NCBI RefSeq assembly: GCF_000400735.1
Contig: NZ_KE007367.1
Location: 73,146 to 137,145 of the forward strand
DNA: 64,000 nt
DNA from: Acinetobacter tandoii DSM 14970 = CIP 107469
Lineage (GTDB): Bacteria > Pseudomonadota > Gammaproteobacteria > Pseudomonadales > Moraxellaceae
Reading direction: 5' to 3'
Each line of letters opens with the position of its first letter. Within the stretch, counting starts at the first letter, position 1. Below the pieces are notes generated by a model that searched no databases, was not told the DNA's origin, and saw only the letters and a list, made by a program, of their open reading frames with translations. Of this stretch, positions 55,566 through 64,000 are shown one piece after another. The position numbers were made by a program, and so were the translations under genes.

Positions 55566-56204
55566 ATGGCTTGTAGCTGTAGTCATGAACCCGCACCAGT
55601 TAAACCCCATAGTAAATTTAGAACAGCTTTATGGATTGCACTGATTATTAACCTGACGATGTTTTTTGTTGAACTGATTGGTGGCGCTTATGCGCACTCT
55701 TCAGCACTCTGGGCAGATTCACTCGATTTTTTTGGTGATGCAGTCAATTACGCTATTTCACTGGCGGTGTTGGGTGCAAGTTTATATTGGCGTGCCACTG
55801 TTGCGTTACTGAAAGGTTTGACGATGGCGAGTTTTGGTCTAATCGTCATCACAAAAACAGCTTATAGCTATGTTCAAGGTATTCCACCCGAAGCGATTAC
55901 GATGGGGATGATTGGTATTTTGGCTTTAATTGCGAACGTGATTTCAGCTTTTATTTTATATGCTTTTCGTGATGGTGATGCCAATATGCAATCGGTTTGG
56001 CTGTGTAGCCGTAATGATGCAATTGGTAATGTTGCCGTAATTTTTGCTGCAATAGGGGTGTTTGGCACAGGCAGCTTAATTCCTGATTTAATTGTGGCTT
56101 TAATTATGTCAATTCTTGGTTTAACAGGCGGTTATCGTGTCATTAAACAGGCATTGGCAGAGCGTAATAGTAGTAAAACTGTGAGTAACTTAGAAGAATG
56201 TTAA
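55566..56204 (+). CDS. Short CDF-family cation transporter
   Basis: A 212-residue membrane protein with six hydrophobic helices and the CDF metal-site pattern HSSALWADSLDFFGDAVNY in helix 2, but no cytoplasmic C-terminal dimerisation domain. A Cys/His-rich N-terminus (ACSCSHEP) may bind metal. I start at ATG 55566, seven bases after GGAG; ATG 55560 is too close to that site. MerR-controlled efflux of a heavy metal is the likely job. Confidence 0.85.
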   Translation: MACSCSHEPAPVKPHSKFRTALWIALIINLTMFFVELIGGAYAHSSALWADSLDFFGDAVNYAISLAVLGASLYWRATVALLKGLTMASFGLIVITKTAYSYVQGIPPEAITMGMIGILALIANVISAFILYAFRDGDANMQSVWLCSRNDAIGNVAVIFAAIGVFGTGSLIPDLIVALIMSILGLTGGYRVIKQALAERNSSKTVSNLEEC

Positions 56205-56210
56205 TGAGTA

Positions 56211-56234
56211 AAGAGAGCACTATGCTCTCTTTTT
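56211..56234. terminator. Bidirectional terminator between CDF and DUF2071 genes
   Basis: Nine-bp stem AAGAGAGCA/TGCTCTCTT with a CTA loop and a T run on the plus strand. Confidence 0.82.
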
Positions 56235-56236
56235 AT

Positions 56237-57025
56237 TCATCGAACGATTTGCGGCGGCAGGTAAATCGTAAATTCATTGATTGGTTCTATCAGAGCACTA
56301 TAGGGATTAAGTTGATCTTCAAATGAAACCAAATTCAGTCGATCAAGCAAGTCAAATTTTGCATGAAGCAATTGAGCTGGCTTTAACCGTAGACGGTCAT
56401 GCCAAACGCGATAAGTTCCTAATTGACCATCACGACGATGATAAAAACCTGCGAGGGGATGGGTGAGATAAACCAAATGACTTTCTAGGTCTGGGAAGCC
56501 CGTATAATTCCATTGGTCATTTTTAGATTGTGTAAGTTGTAATTCAGCATTTGCCCATGCCGACTGGGTTTGCATCTTATAGTGACTGTAGTTGCCATGT
56601 TCATCCTGATGACAATCGAAATTGAACACAGCCGAATGCCAAGGAAGTTGCCATAAATGGCGAGGGACAATCAGTGTCCATGAATCTAAGGTGGTTCCTA
56701 AAAACCAAACGCAGCGTTCTTGCGTGTGCTGGTCTATGACATAGACGCGGTAATTGGTTTGCCCCATGCTGAAATTGGGAAAAGGAAAAACAGCGGAACT
56801 AAAATCTACATCGATAAATGGCACAACCGACATCAGAGCTTGCTCTTTACCTTGATATTCAATGGTATCGAGTTTAAACCGAGGAGGGATAATAGCATTC
56901 AAGCGTATAGGATCAAGAGCATAAGTAATGATTGCAAAATGTTGCAACTTACATTGCACATCAATCCCTTTGGGTTTCGGACGCGAATGCAAAAAATCTT
57001 TGAATTGAAGTTTAGGAAAAGCCAT
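56237..57025 (-). CDS. DUF2071 family protein
   Basis: A soluble protein of 262 residues if started at ATG 57025 (MAFPKLQFKDFL). An upstream GTG at 57082 would add 19 hydrophobic-basic residues that look untypical. DUF2071 features are LDPIRLNAIIPPRFKLDTIEYQGKEQALMSVVPF in pieces near 35-70, NYRVYVID, and RHLWQLPWH. It resembles acetoacetate decarboxylase-like folds; no activity is known. Confidence 0.8.
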   Translation of the reverse strand: MAFPKLQFKDFLHSRPKPKGIDVQCKLQHFAIITYALDPIRLNAIIPPRFKLDTIEYQGKEQALMSVVPFIDVDFSSAVFPFPNFSMGQTNYRVYVIDQHTQERCVWFLGTTLDSWTLIVPRHLWQLPWHSAVFNFDCHQDEHGNYSHYKMQTQSAWANAELQLTQSKNDQWNYTGFPDLESHLVYLTHPLAGFYHRRDGQLGTYRVWHDRLRLKPAQLLHAKFDLLDRLNLVSFEDQLNPYSALIEPINEFTIYLPPQIVR

Positions 57026-57132
57026 TGAATTTCTTAGAAAGTTTATTGTAATTGTGATCATTCTAAGGAAAGTCATTCTCACAGTAAAGCTATCGACCAG
57101 ACATAAGTCGACGTGAACATGACATGATAAAA

Positions 57133-57972
57133 TTATTGGCTAAGTAGATTCATTTTGTTCCAGAAATTTGCCCAAAGATCGAGATATTCTTGTACAACAG
57201 TTTGATATTCATGGCTTTGACTGTCTTGAAAGCTTTGGGTGAAGAGTGACCAAATATCATCTTCGTGATTGTCATCATTGGCTAATCTATAGCTATCATC
57301 AACAATACCGTGACAATCATAATAGCCTTCTGTGAAAAGCGAATCATATTTCTCTAAATTGATGCGTAACGCTTCACTATATTTGATCACTTGTAATTCG
57401 GCGCAGGCTAAAATGAGCAGGAGGTGTTCATATGAGTTTAAATGTAACTGAATAAACTGATTAAGTTCATACGCTTCGTTACATATTTCTTGTTCATCAA
57501 ATGGATCAATTTCTAAAGCGTGAAGTAAATCCATGAAATAAACCAAATGTGATTTACTGGGAGAACTCAGTTGTAATTGGTAGGTATTAAACCCTAATTC
57601 ATCAATCAGATTTAACGACAACAAATAACGCGCATACGCTTTCGCATGTACACGCTGGTGCATATGAATATTGGGATGATGCTCTAATTGGCACGCTTGA
57701 TAGATCAGCATACTTAATGCATCGGTAAAGACTTTTACAATTGCAGCGAAATAATTGATATGAATTAACTTGAGTTGTTCTAGTGAAAGAGCTTGATTGT
57801 GTAAACGGTCTAGAATGTTTTGTTGGAATAAGGGATGTTCAAGACTGTATCGTTTAAGTCTGCTCACTTGCTCGACATGCCGATGCCATAAAGAAGGCTC
57901 GACCGAATGTCGAATAAAATTTAAAGCTTCTAATCGTGCATTTTCTGATTGTGTAAAAGCAAGTGTGCTCAT
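57133..57972 (-). CDS. Heme-oxygenase-like (HDO superfamily) protein
   Basis: A 279-residue all-helical protein. Possible metal ligands are a His in KLIHINYF (about 70), a Glu in CAELQVIKYSEAL, and the CHGIVDD...DDNHEDDIW segment near 222-240. These suggest the E/H-D-H pattern of HDO-type diiron enzymes (iron-containing redox enzyme family). Activity unknown; family members cleave amino acid or fatty acid C-C bonds. Divergent from a TetR gene across 260 bases, which may regulate it. Confidence 0.65.
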   Translation of the reverse strand: MSTLAFTQSENARLEALNFIRHSVEPSLWHRHVEQVSRLKRYSLEHPLFQQNILDRLHNQALSLEQLKLIHINYFAAIVKVFTDALSMLIYQACQLEHHPNIHMHQRVHAKAYARYLLSLNLIDELGFNTYQLQLSSPSKSHLVYFMDLLHALEIDPFDEQEICNEAYELNQFIQLHLNSYEHLLLILACAELQVIKYSEALRINLEKYDSLFTEGYYDCHGIVDDSYRLANDDNHEDDIWSLFTQSFQDSQSHEYQTVVQEYLDLWANFWNKMNLLSQ

Positions 57973-58232
57973 GAGTGAGAGATCAGATTTTGATAAATTT
58001 AATCATATTAAAAAAAAGTCAAATACGCTATAAAGATTTATGAGTAGTGCTTCACTTTTATTAATTTCTTATTATAGAATAGTCACATACGAAAGATTAC
58101 GTATGAGTTTAATCATCAGATTTAAATAATGATATAATATTACTCATCAGTTTCATTTTTTAAAAAAGATGCCCCTTTTTTATTCCATTTTGATCCACTT
58201 CTGCTTAAAGATAAGTTTGGTAGGTAAATAGC

Positions 58233-58799
58233 ATGTCCAAAAAAGACGACATTATTAGTACTGCGCTTCATCTTTTCAATTCTTATAGCTATAACTCGAT
58301 TGGAATTGATCGAATTATTAGTGAATCGGGTGTCGCTAAAATGACATTCTACAAATATTTTCCGTCCAAGGCGAAACTCATTGAAGAGTGCTTACACCGT
58401 AGAAATATGAATTTACAAGAATCTTTAGATGCAGCAATAGCTCAGTGTCCAGCTGAGGAATATTTAGACCATATTAAAACCATTTTTTACTGGTATCACG
58501 CTTGGTTTCAAATGGATGACTTTAATGGATGTATGTTTCAGAAAGCCGTTGAGGAAGTGTCTAAGGTATATCCTTCGACCATGCAACCCGCTATGGAATA
58601 TAAAGAATGGTTAACTGAAAGGATGCGTTTTGCTTTGGCAAAATTAGGCGTAACGCAGTCTTCTCAACTGGCTGGTCTATTGGCCAGTATTCTAGATGGT
58701 ATGACCATACAAGCTCAAATGGATAAGAGCTTAGTCAAGATTGATGAGTATTGGAAACGAGTCTATAAGTTGATTCAGCTTGAGCTCATGGAAGTCTAA
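58233..58799 (+). CDS. TetR/AcrR-family regulator
   Basis: A 188-residue TetR protein. The helix-turn-helix lies at about 5-50 (ISTALHLFNSYSYNSIGIDRII, then SGVAKMTFYKYFPSK). The ligand domain holds FNGCMFQKAVEEVS and LLASILDGMTIQAQM, as in many YxaF/LmrA-type members. No target is certain; the divergent heme-oxygenase-like gene is the nearest candidate. Confidence 0.85.
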   Translation: MSKKDDIISTALHLFNSYSYNSIGIDRIISESGVAKMTFYKYFPSKAKLIEECLHRRNMNLQESLDAAIAQCPAEEYLDHIKTIFYWYHAWFQMDDFNGCMFQKAVEEVSKVYPSTMQPAMEYKEWLTERMRFALAKLGVTQSSQLAGLLASILDGMTIQAQMDKSLVKIDEYWKRVYKLIQLELMEV

Positions 58800-58850
58800 A
58801 TAGACTTCCATTTGGTGGGATAAGTTAAGTCACTTAAGAAGCATCTAAAT

Positions 58851-58883
58851 AAAAAAGCGTGAATACCGTAATGGTATTCACGC
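58851..58883 (-). terminator. Terminator of the minus-strand small RNA
   Basis: Eleven-bp perfect stem (58857-58867 and 58873-58883) with a five-base loop and, on the minus strand only, six T. It does not fit the plus-strand TetR gene, which lacks the T run. Confidence 0.85.
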
Positions 58884-59000
58884 CTCGCTGATAGTTCCCT
58901 GATATTAATATTTTAGTCGGCCCCGAGCAGAAGCTGTCTAAAATATTAATGTTTTAGAGGAGCTTGGAATCTCCTTTCTTATATCGTTTATTATAATTAT
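58851..59000 (-). ncRNA. Putative small RNA on the minus strand
   Basis: Reading leftwards from about 59000 there are, in order: a GGAG/CTCC hairpin (58974-58959), a perfect 13-bp inverted repeat CTAAAATATTAAT/ATTAATATTTTAG (58938-58950 and 58904-58916), then the terminator stem GCGTGAATACC/GGTATTCACGC and six T. fpr upstream has its own terminator at 59213-59237, so this is a separate unit. A TATAAT-type box lies just upstream (within 58990-59005). No open frame of note. Family unknown; the 5' end is an estimate. Confidence 0.55.
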
Positions 59001-59212
59001 TATAAAGTACCCTCTGGATTGATTATAAATTACATCAGCTCAACAAAGTCACATCCTGAACTAGACAGACCTGTCTGTTCTTGAATCGAATTATAGGAGT
59101 TTTTATTGATTTCGACAACACTTTTTAGTCATTTTATTGGATTTTATGACGAATTTTTGCGCTTTGGGTTAAAAATTATACATTTTTTGTAAAAATTAAA
59201 TGACTGAAAAAT

Positions 59213-59237
59213 AAAAAAAACCGAGGGGTTTCCTCGG
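59213..59237 (-). terminator. fpr terminator
   Basis: Stem CCGAGG/CCTCGG (59221-59226 and 59232-59237), followed on the minus strand by eight T. Confidence 0.9.
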
Positions 59238-59256
59238 TTTTAACTTGAAAAGAAGA

Positions 59257-60036
59257 TTACTTCTCAACAAATGCACGTTCAATGACATAATCGCCTAAAA
59301 CACCCATACGTGGTGATTCTTTAAGGCCATGTTGATCTAAAAGTGCAGCGACATCATCAAGGAATGCTGGGCTACCACAAAGCATTGCACGGTCAGTTTC
59401 TGGGTTGAAACGTGGTAAACCAATTTTTTCAAAAATTTCGCCAGTTTCAATGACTGTCGTAACACGACCTTGGTTTGGATATTCTTCACGGGTAACAGTT
59501 GGGTAATACACTAACTTGTCTTTAATACCAAGTTCTTCGAAAAACTCGTTGTTTGGTAACTCATTTAGAATAAGGTCTTGATAAGCCAATTCAGAAATGA
59601 AGCGTGTACCGTGAACAACAATGACTTTTTCAAAACGTTCATATGTTTCAGGGTCACGAATAGTCGACAAGAATGGTGCAAGGCCTGTACCTGAAGAAAG
59701 AAGATATAAATTCTTACCTGGGTTTAAGTCATCAAGAACTAAGGTCCCTGTTGGCTTTTTAGAAACTAAAATCTCATCGCCAACTTTTACTTGTTGTAAA
59801 ATAGATGTTAAAGGACCGTCTGGTACTTTAATTGAGAAAAACTCAAGTTCTTCTTCATAATTTGCACTTGCAATAGAATAAGCGCGCATAAGTGGCTTAC
59901 CATTGACTTCAAGACCAATCATCACAAATTGACCATTTTTAAAACGTAATGCGGTATCACGCGTTGTCTTAAAACTGAAGAGTGTGTCATTCCAGTGGTG
60001 TACGTGAGTAATCTTTTCGACGTTAAAAGCAGCCAT
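59257..60036 (-). CDS. fpr: Ferredoxin/flavodoxin-NADP reductase
   Basis: A 259-residue FAD enzyme moving electrons between NADPH and ferredoxin or flavodoxin. It has the FAD-binding MRAYSIASANYEEELEFFSIKVPDGPLTS in pieces near 54-83, the NADP site LYLLSSGTGLAPFLSTI near 111-127, and a C-terminal GVLGDYVIERAFVEK ending typical of bacterial Fpr. I start at ATG 60036 with GAGA six bases upstream; an in-frame TTG at 60048 adds four residues. Confidence 0.94.
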   Translation of the reverse strand: MAAFNVEKITHVHHWNDTLFSFKTTRDTALRFKNGQFVMIGLEVNGKPLMRAYSIASANYEEELEFFSIKVPDGPLTSILQQVKVGDEILVSKKPTGTLVLDDLNPGKNLYLLSSGTGLAPFLSTIRDPETYERFEKVIVVHGTRFISELAYQDLILNELPNNEFFEELGIKDKLVYYPTVTREEYPNQGRVTTVIETGEIFEKIGLPRFNPETDRAMLCGSPAFLDDVAALLDQHGLKESPRMGVLGDYVIERAFVEK

Positions 60037-60141
60037 GAAAGGTCTCAATAAATTATCAAATTAGAACAGCTTGCTATTCTAATCTAAAATCATTCTCTAT
60101 AAACTGAATATATTTAATTGAACTTATCAGAAAAAGTGATT

Positions 60142-60867
60142 ATGTCTGAGATTCAACTGCCAATTATTGGAATTATGCATTCACCGTATCAGGAAAAATT
60201 TGGAATTCCGCGACAGCCCAATTTGGTTCAAGTTCAGTCTTACATAGAGATGCAGGCACCTTATAATGATTTGGCTGCGTTTGAGGGGATTGAAGAGTTT
60301 AGTCATCTGTGGTTAGTCTGGCAGTTTCATGACAATAAGAATCAGCATAAAAAAGATCAGTTTCGTGCACAAGTTCGTCCACCACGTCTGGGAGGAAATA
60401 AGAAAATAGGGGTGTTTGCTACGCGCAGCATGTATCGACCTGCACCAATTGGATTATCGGTTGTACAGTTACAAGCGGTAAAGAAAAAGGGAAAGTCTGT
60501 CAGAGTTTACCTTACAGGAAGTGATTTGTTAGATGGAACTCCTATTCTAGATATTAAACCCTATATTCATTATTCCGATGCTGTATTTGAGGTACAAAGC
60601 GGTTATGCACAACAAGAACCAAGGCGAATGAATGTGCAGTGGTCAGAATTTGCTACATTAGAAAAGCAGCGCTTGCTGACAAAGCAATTGATAACTCAGT
60701 CGCGATTTGACGAATTAGAGCAAGTATTGTCATTAGACCCAAGACCAGCATATCAGGAAGATAGTGAGCGAATTTATAAAATGAAATTTGCGCAACTTGA
60801 TGTAAGTTTTGTCATTCAGGGTCAAAACTTAGAGGTCATTGCTTTAGATTCCATTGAGCTTATCTAA
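60142..60867 (+). CDS. trmO: tRNA (N6-threonylcarbamoyladenosine37-N6)-methyltransferase TrmO
   Basis: TrmO (YaeB/TsaA) adds a methyl group to t6A37 of certain tRNAs. The protein (241 residues from ATG 60142) shows the family motifs PIIGIMHSPYQEKFGIPRQP near 6-25, EFSHLWLVWQFH, GVFATRSMYRPAPIGLS and LLDGTPILDIKPYI. The C-terminal extension found in E. coli TrmO is present. The listed upstream TTG start (60118) is unlikely. Convergent with the GGDEF gene, overlapping it at the stop by four bases. Confidence 0.93.
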   Translation: MSEIQLPIIGIMHSPYQEKFGIPRQPNLVQVQSYIEMQAPYNDLAAFEGIEEFSHLWLVWQFHDNKNQHKKDQFRAQVRPPRLGGNKKIGVFATRSMYRPAPIGLSVVQLQAVKKKGKSVRVYLTGSDLLDGTPILDIKPYIHYSDAVFEVQSGYAQQEPRRMNVQWSEFATLEKQRLLTKQLITQSRFDELEQVLSLDPRPAYQEDSERIYKMKFAQLDVSFVIQGQNLEVIALDSIELI

Positions 60868-61796
60868 TGACGTTTGAGTTTATCTTGATACATGTTCTTG
60901 TCGGCTTGTAAACAGGCAGAGAGAATTCCTTCACTTGGGTCACGCAGAGCGAAGCCAATTGCAGCGCTAATTTGTTTTGTGTTTAGGCACTGGATGATTC
61001 GTTCTAAGTGTGCCTGAGACGATTCGAAGTCATTTTCTACGGTTAATATGGCAAATTCATCGCCACCTATACGCGCAATAATGTCTGTATTTCGACAACT
61101 TTCTGTTAATACTGTAGCGGTTTGACGAATGAGTTCATCGCCTGCGGCATGCCCATGTGCATCATTCATAAATTTGAGATCGTTTAAATCAAGCATAAAT
61201 ACCGTGGCTGGATGTCCATAAAGTTGGCATCGTTCTTCTTCAGCAAGGATAAACTGATCCCAAGCCCGACGGTTATAGAGACCTGTGAGTGGATCACGTA
61301 GCGCTTCAGCCTGTAACCGTTCATTTTTACGGGTCTGCTCAATTTCCCTCAATTCGGTTTGTAAGATTTGACTGAGTAAATCTCCGAGTAACTCAATTAA
61401 ACTTTGCTCTTCTTTAAGGCTCTCAGATTTTGGTTCTGGATCAATCGCGCATAAAGTTCCAAACAGACTGCCATCTTCTTTGGTTAGCGGTTGACCAATG
61501 TAGGCTTTAATTTTGAGCTGCTGTGCAATCGGCGCTTGGCGATAAGCGGGAATATCATCGGATAGGGGGGCAATTTTTGGACCATTGCCCAAGACCATCT
61601 GAGAACAAAATGAATCGGCCCAATTAAAGACTTGTCCCGCATGTACATCATAAGCATGATCTTCTGTTTGTAATATAATCCAGTCGTCACCTTCTACACG
61701 GGTAATCATCCAAAGACCGAAGCCGAAACGTTGATATAAAAAATTAAGAACAGCTTGTCCTGCATCATGAAAGCTTTTAAAACCAATGTCGTTCAT
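60864..61796 (-). CDS. GAF-GGDEF diguanylate cyclase
   Basis: A 310-residue cytosolic sensor that makes cyclic di-GMP. An N-terminal GAF domain (about 5-145, with IGQPLTKEDGSLFGTLCAID) is followed by a short helical linker and a GGDEF domain with the intact motif GGDEF (244-248). The inhibitory I-site RNTD (235-238) is five residues upstream, so feedback control by the product is likely. No membrane segment. The signal sensed is unknown. Confidence 0.92.
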   Translation of the reverse strand: MNDIGFKSFHDAGQAVLNFLYQRFGFGLWMITRVEGDDWIILQTEDHAYDVHAGQVFNWADSFCSQMVLGNGPKIAPLSDDIPAYRQAPIAQQLKIKAYIGQPLTKEDGSLFGTLCAIDPEPKSESLKEEQSLIELLGDLLSQILQTELREIEQTRKNERLQAEALRDPLTGLYNRRAWDQFILAEEERCQLYGHPATVFMLDLNDLKFMNDAHGHAAGDELIRQTATVLTESCRNTDIIARIGGDEFAILTVENDFESSQAHLERIIQCLNTKQISAAIGFALRDPSEGILSACLQADKNMYQDKLKRH

Positions 61797-62056
61797 TGCA
61801 CGAACCTTTTACAGCAAAAATAGGGAAATAAATTCAAGTATTATTTTAAATGATTCATAATTAATAATTGGTTGTATCATACAATATTGCAAAAATGAAT
61901 TGATTTAAAATGCGAGTTAAATCTCATTTAAAATAATTAATGTGTAGCATTTTCATTATTACTATTTTATAAAATAAGGGGTTTACCCAATGTTGTGAGT
62001 CTAAATCCTGCTTTTAATCGAATAGAGTAAATGGCGAATAATATACACAAAATCGT

Positions 62057-63316
62057 TTAAGACATCATCCACCATAAAATCAAAATAAAAACCAACATAT
62101 GTAAAATTTGGGCAGGTGCAAAGGCTAGGGCATATTTACTTCCACCTGTGAGGCTTGCATTAATAGATTTGGCGATTGCGTGAGCCGCCATTCCTAAAAT
62201 GAGGGCATAGACAAGCGTATGGTTGGATGGATCACCTTGTACAACAATGGCAGCAATTGCTGCATGAATTTCAAATAAAGATGCTAAAAGTGTCCCTATA
62301 ATTAAGCCAGCAGTGCCTAAGAGTAAGCTCAAACCATAAACGGCCGCCTGAATAATCGTGAGTGTTGCTGCAATAATGGCGGCTTCTTTTAGGCTAAACA
62401 TGCGTCCATCAGGATGTTCTGTTGGCGTCGAGGGTTTGGTCTTACGCATGAGCCACAGTGCCCACAAAATTAAAATGCTTATGGCAGCAAGAGCCGGCAG
62501 AATAATGAGTTTTAACCAATTTAAATTAATTCCAGCGACGATGAGTAGCAGTTGTAAGAGCGTGGCAACACAAGATAATAAGGCAGCACCTGCATTCGGT
62601 ATTGCTTCAGCACGCCCTGCACGAACCTCCATACCTAGGCTGGCAATCGTGGCAGTACTTGATACAAAACCAGAGGCTAATGCAGATAAAATCAGTGCAT
62701 TTTTTGCTGAGAGTAGGCGTTTTGCAATATGAGCAAGTGCTTGAACAGCAAGAATTAAAGACAAAAGTTTAAGAATAATGTGAGGGTTTAATACAGTGCC
62801 CCAAAGTGGTGTGTTGGGTGTTAATGGCAATGCCACCAGAATCAGTGCAAGTAAGAATAAGCCATCTCGAAACTCATTTTCAGTTATCCATTGATTGGCA
62901 AAGCCATGAATTGGGTGTTTGAGCATTAAAATAATGGTGAGTATGACCGATAACCCAGCCGCAAATGGTGCATGCCATATACAAAGTGCTCCAATAAAAT
63001 AGGTCATCACAAAAGCTAGTTCAGTGGTGACCCCTAGATCGTCTTCTTGGTTACGGAGAGAAAATACTGTTATTGCCCCAACGATTATCGCACCGACAAT
63101 ACCAATGCCTGTACCTAAGGCGAAACATAGTGCACCCATCAAGGCACATATGGCAAAAGAGCGTACACCCGCAAAACTGTTTGGGTTTTCACGTTGCTTG
63201 CTTCTTTCTCTTTCTAATCCAATCACCAAGCCGCAGCCCAAAGCCACTGCCATCATAGTCAACAGCTCTTGAAAAGATGCTTGTTGTATGGTCTGGTTAA
63301 AGAGAAGATCAGGCAT
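62057..63316 (-). CDS. MgtC/DUF4010 family membrane protein
   Basis: A 419-residue polytopic membrane protein. The N-terminal MgtC-like part (about 15-150: GCGLVIGLERERSKQ, FAGVRSFAICALMGAL, FSLRNQEDDLGVTTELAF) is followed by a DUF4010 part with several helices (about 180-419: SGFVSSTATIASLGM, ASLFEIHAAIAAIV). The role is unknown; MgtC proteins affect Mg homeostasis and virulence in other bacteria. I start at ATG 63316; the in-frame TTG at 63322 is less likely. Confidence 0.9.
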   Translation of the reverse strand: MPDLLFNQTIQQASFQELLTMMAVALGCGLVIGLERERSKQRENPNSFAGVRSFAICALMGALCFALGTGIGIVGAIIVGAITVFSLRNQEDDLGVTTELAFVMTYFIGALCIWHAPFAAGLSVILTIILMLKHPIHGFANQWITENEFRDGLFLLALILVALPLTPNTPLWGTVLNPHIILKLLSLILAVQALAHIAKRLLSAKNALILSALASGFVSSTATIASLGMEVRAGRAEAIPNAGAALLSCVATLLQLLLIVAGINLNWLKLIILPALAAISILILWALWLMRKTKPSTPTEHPDGRMFSLKEAAIIAATLTIIQAAVYGLSLLLGTAGLIIGTLLASLFEIHAAIAAIVVQGDPSNHTLVYALILGMAAHAIAKSINASLTGGSKYALAFAPAQILHMLVFILILWWMMS

Positions 63317-63569
63317 GAGCAACTTCGAACCTTGTTATTGTGAGTGTATATTTATGTGAATAATGGATTCTTTTTTATGCTTTTCCTCAACAGAGGATAT
63401 TTTATTCTTTATACCATAATTTAAACAAAAAACTTTGAAATATCTCCTCAGATTAAAAGTTTCAATATGAAATATTAATAAGTTAATCAGTAATTTTAAC
63501 CCTTTAAGTCGATGAACATTCGAGAAATAAAGTCTGTTATAGTGTCGCTAGAAATTGAGGCTTAGAATA

Positions 63570-64000
63570 ATGAATTTTAATTTTGAAATTGATACAACTT
63601 GGTGTTTAGAGCGACTATTTAAAGATGGACGCATTGATGAGCGCGAAAAATTATTAGTACAAACCACGCACCGTCAACGTGAACAACTCAAATGGCATCC
63701 ATTACAGTGGATTGCAAATTTTAATTTAAAAGATCAGCTTCATCCTCAAGCGACCTTATCTCTAAATCGTTTAATGCAATGGCTAGCAGATAAATCTAGC
63801 CTTCCTTTATATGTGATTGATCCACTCAAAGCAGATGTGGGTGCGCTGACCAACGTAATGTCGCAAGAGTTTGCTGTGCGTAACAGAATTCTTGCTGTAG
63901 AAGTGAAAGCGGATGAAATTTTAATTGCAACGGATCAACCCTATAAAACCGAATGGGTGGGAAATTTAGAGCGCAGTTTGTTACCGAAAAAGATTCAACG
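63570..64000 (+). CDS. Partial GspE/PilB-type secretion ATPase (N-terminus)
   Basis: An open frame from ATG 63570 reaches the window end (about 143 residues visible). It has the N-terminal MshEN/T2SSE-N-type domain: ERLFKDGRIDEREK, LSLNRLMQWLADKSSLPLYVIDPLKADV, ILAVEVKADEILIATDQP. This domain precedes the AAA ATPase core in type II secretion and type IV pilus extension ATPases. The Walker motifs lie outside the window, so GspE versus PilB cannot be decided. Confidence 0.8.
   Translation, partial: MNFNFEIDTTWCLERLFKDGRIDEREKLLVQTTHRQREQLKWHPLQWIANFNLKDQLHPQATLSLNRLMQWLADKSSLPLYVIDPLKADVGALTNVMSQEFAVRNRILAVEVKADEILIATDQPYKTEWVGNLERSLLPKKIQ

Larger units (their letters stand above)
58800..59256. 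other. Intergenic region with minus-strand RNA candidate
   Basis: 457 bases with no coding frame. The left part carries a structured, terminator-ended sequence reading leftwards (58851-59000). The right part (59000-59212) is plain AT-rich DNA up to the fpr terminator. Confidence 0.6.

Noticed and set aside
1..64000. CRISPR array or cas genes
   Set aside because: No regularly spaced repeats and no Cas-like proteins were seen in the window.
1..64000. Prophage
   Set aside because: No capsid, tail, terminase or lysis genes were recognised; mobile DNA is limited to the IS cluster and the pdif module.

Overview
The window looks like a chromosomal segment of an Acinetobacter species (Gammaproteobacteria, Moraxellales). 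The inference rests on AT-rich DNA with genus-style housekeeping proteins (HrpA, RapA, HemL, GlyA, AhpC/AhpF, a 371-residue KAS III), a DesT-like regulator divergent from a ferredoxin reductase/desaturase pair, and 28-bp XerC/XerD (pdif-type) sites of the kind known from Acinetobacter plasmids. The species cannot be fixed from the sequence alone.

Layout. 1-2767 (minus): an ABC exporter pair (YadG/YadH type), queF and a partial unknown gene. 2946-3022: tRNA-Arg(CCG). 3468-4088: a small unknown gene bracketed by two inverted pdif-like sites, the most unusual structure here. 4644-5417: nudC, followed by a terminator-ended stretch that may encode a structured RNA. 6213-9926: a TrpI-like LysR regulator divergent from overlapping trpB-trpA, then a convergent ribA. 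10849-12262: cytochrome b561 and a CDF metal transporter. 12874-15776: a GC-richer three-gene ABC exporter cassette (ATPase, HlyD-type adaptor, FtsX-type permease) whose permease has an in-frame stop. 15941-20151: a sulfur-acquisition set (LLM flavin monooxygenase divergent from two SfnB-like flavin oxidoreductases). 20435-22636: decayed IS982-family remnants around a small membrane-protein gene, one of them split by an 842-bp IS5-family element. 23046-30590: small conserved genes, a DEDDh exonuclease, a lipoprotein hydrolase, glyA, rnk, thiE and hemL. 30655-38402: a GlcG/HbpS protein, an RluA-type pseudouridine synthase, rapA and the desaturase locus. 38581-46066: a DUF1653 protein, an O-methyltransferase, a KTSC protein, ahpC, hrpA and KAS III. 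46289-53228: a TonB-dependent receptor, a three-gene TelA-type operon and ahpF. 53371-56204: ferredoxin with trhP, and a MerR regulator with its CDF transporter. 56237-64000: a DUF2071 protein, a heme-oxygenase-like protein, a TetR regulator, a likely minus-strand small RNA, fpr, trmO, a GAF-GGDEF diguanylate cyclase, an MgtC/DUF4010 membrane protein and the 5' part of a GspE/PilB-type ATPase gene.

Functional links. ahpC and ahpF form one peroxide-reducing system although they lie 11 kb apart. The ferredoxin beside trhP suits an iron-sulfur U32 tRNA hydroxylation protein. The desaturase, its reductase and the TetR regulator form a self-contained unsaturated fatty acid module. The LLM and SfnB genes would release sulfite or use organosulfur compounds. 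Accessory, recently changed DNA is concentrated at 3.0-5.8 kb, 9.9-16 kb and 20-23 kb; the rest is ordinary core genome.

Limits. Family calls come from reading motifs by eye. No database search, folding program or comparative alignment was run.
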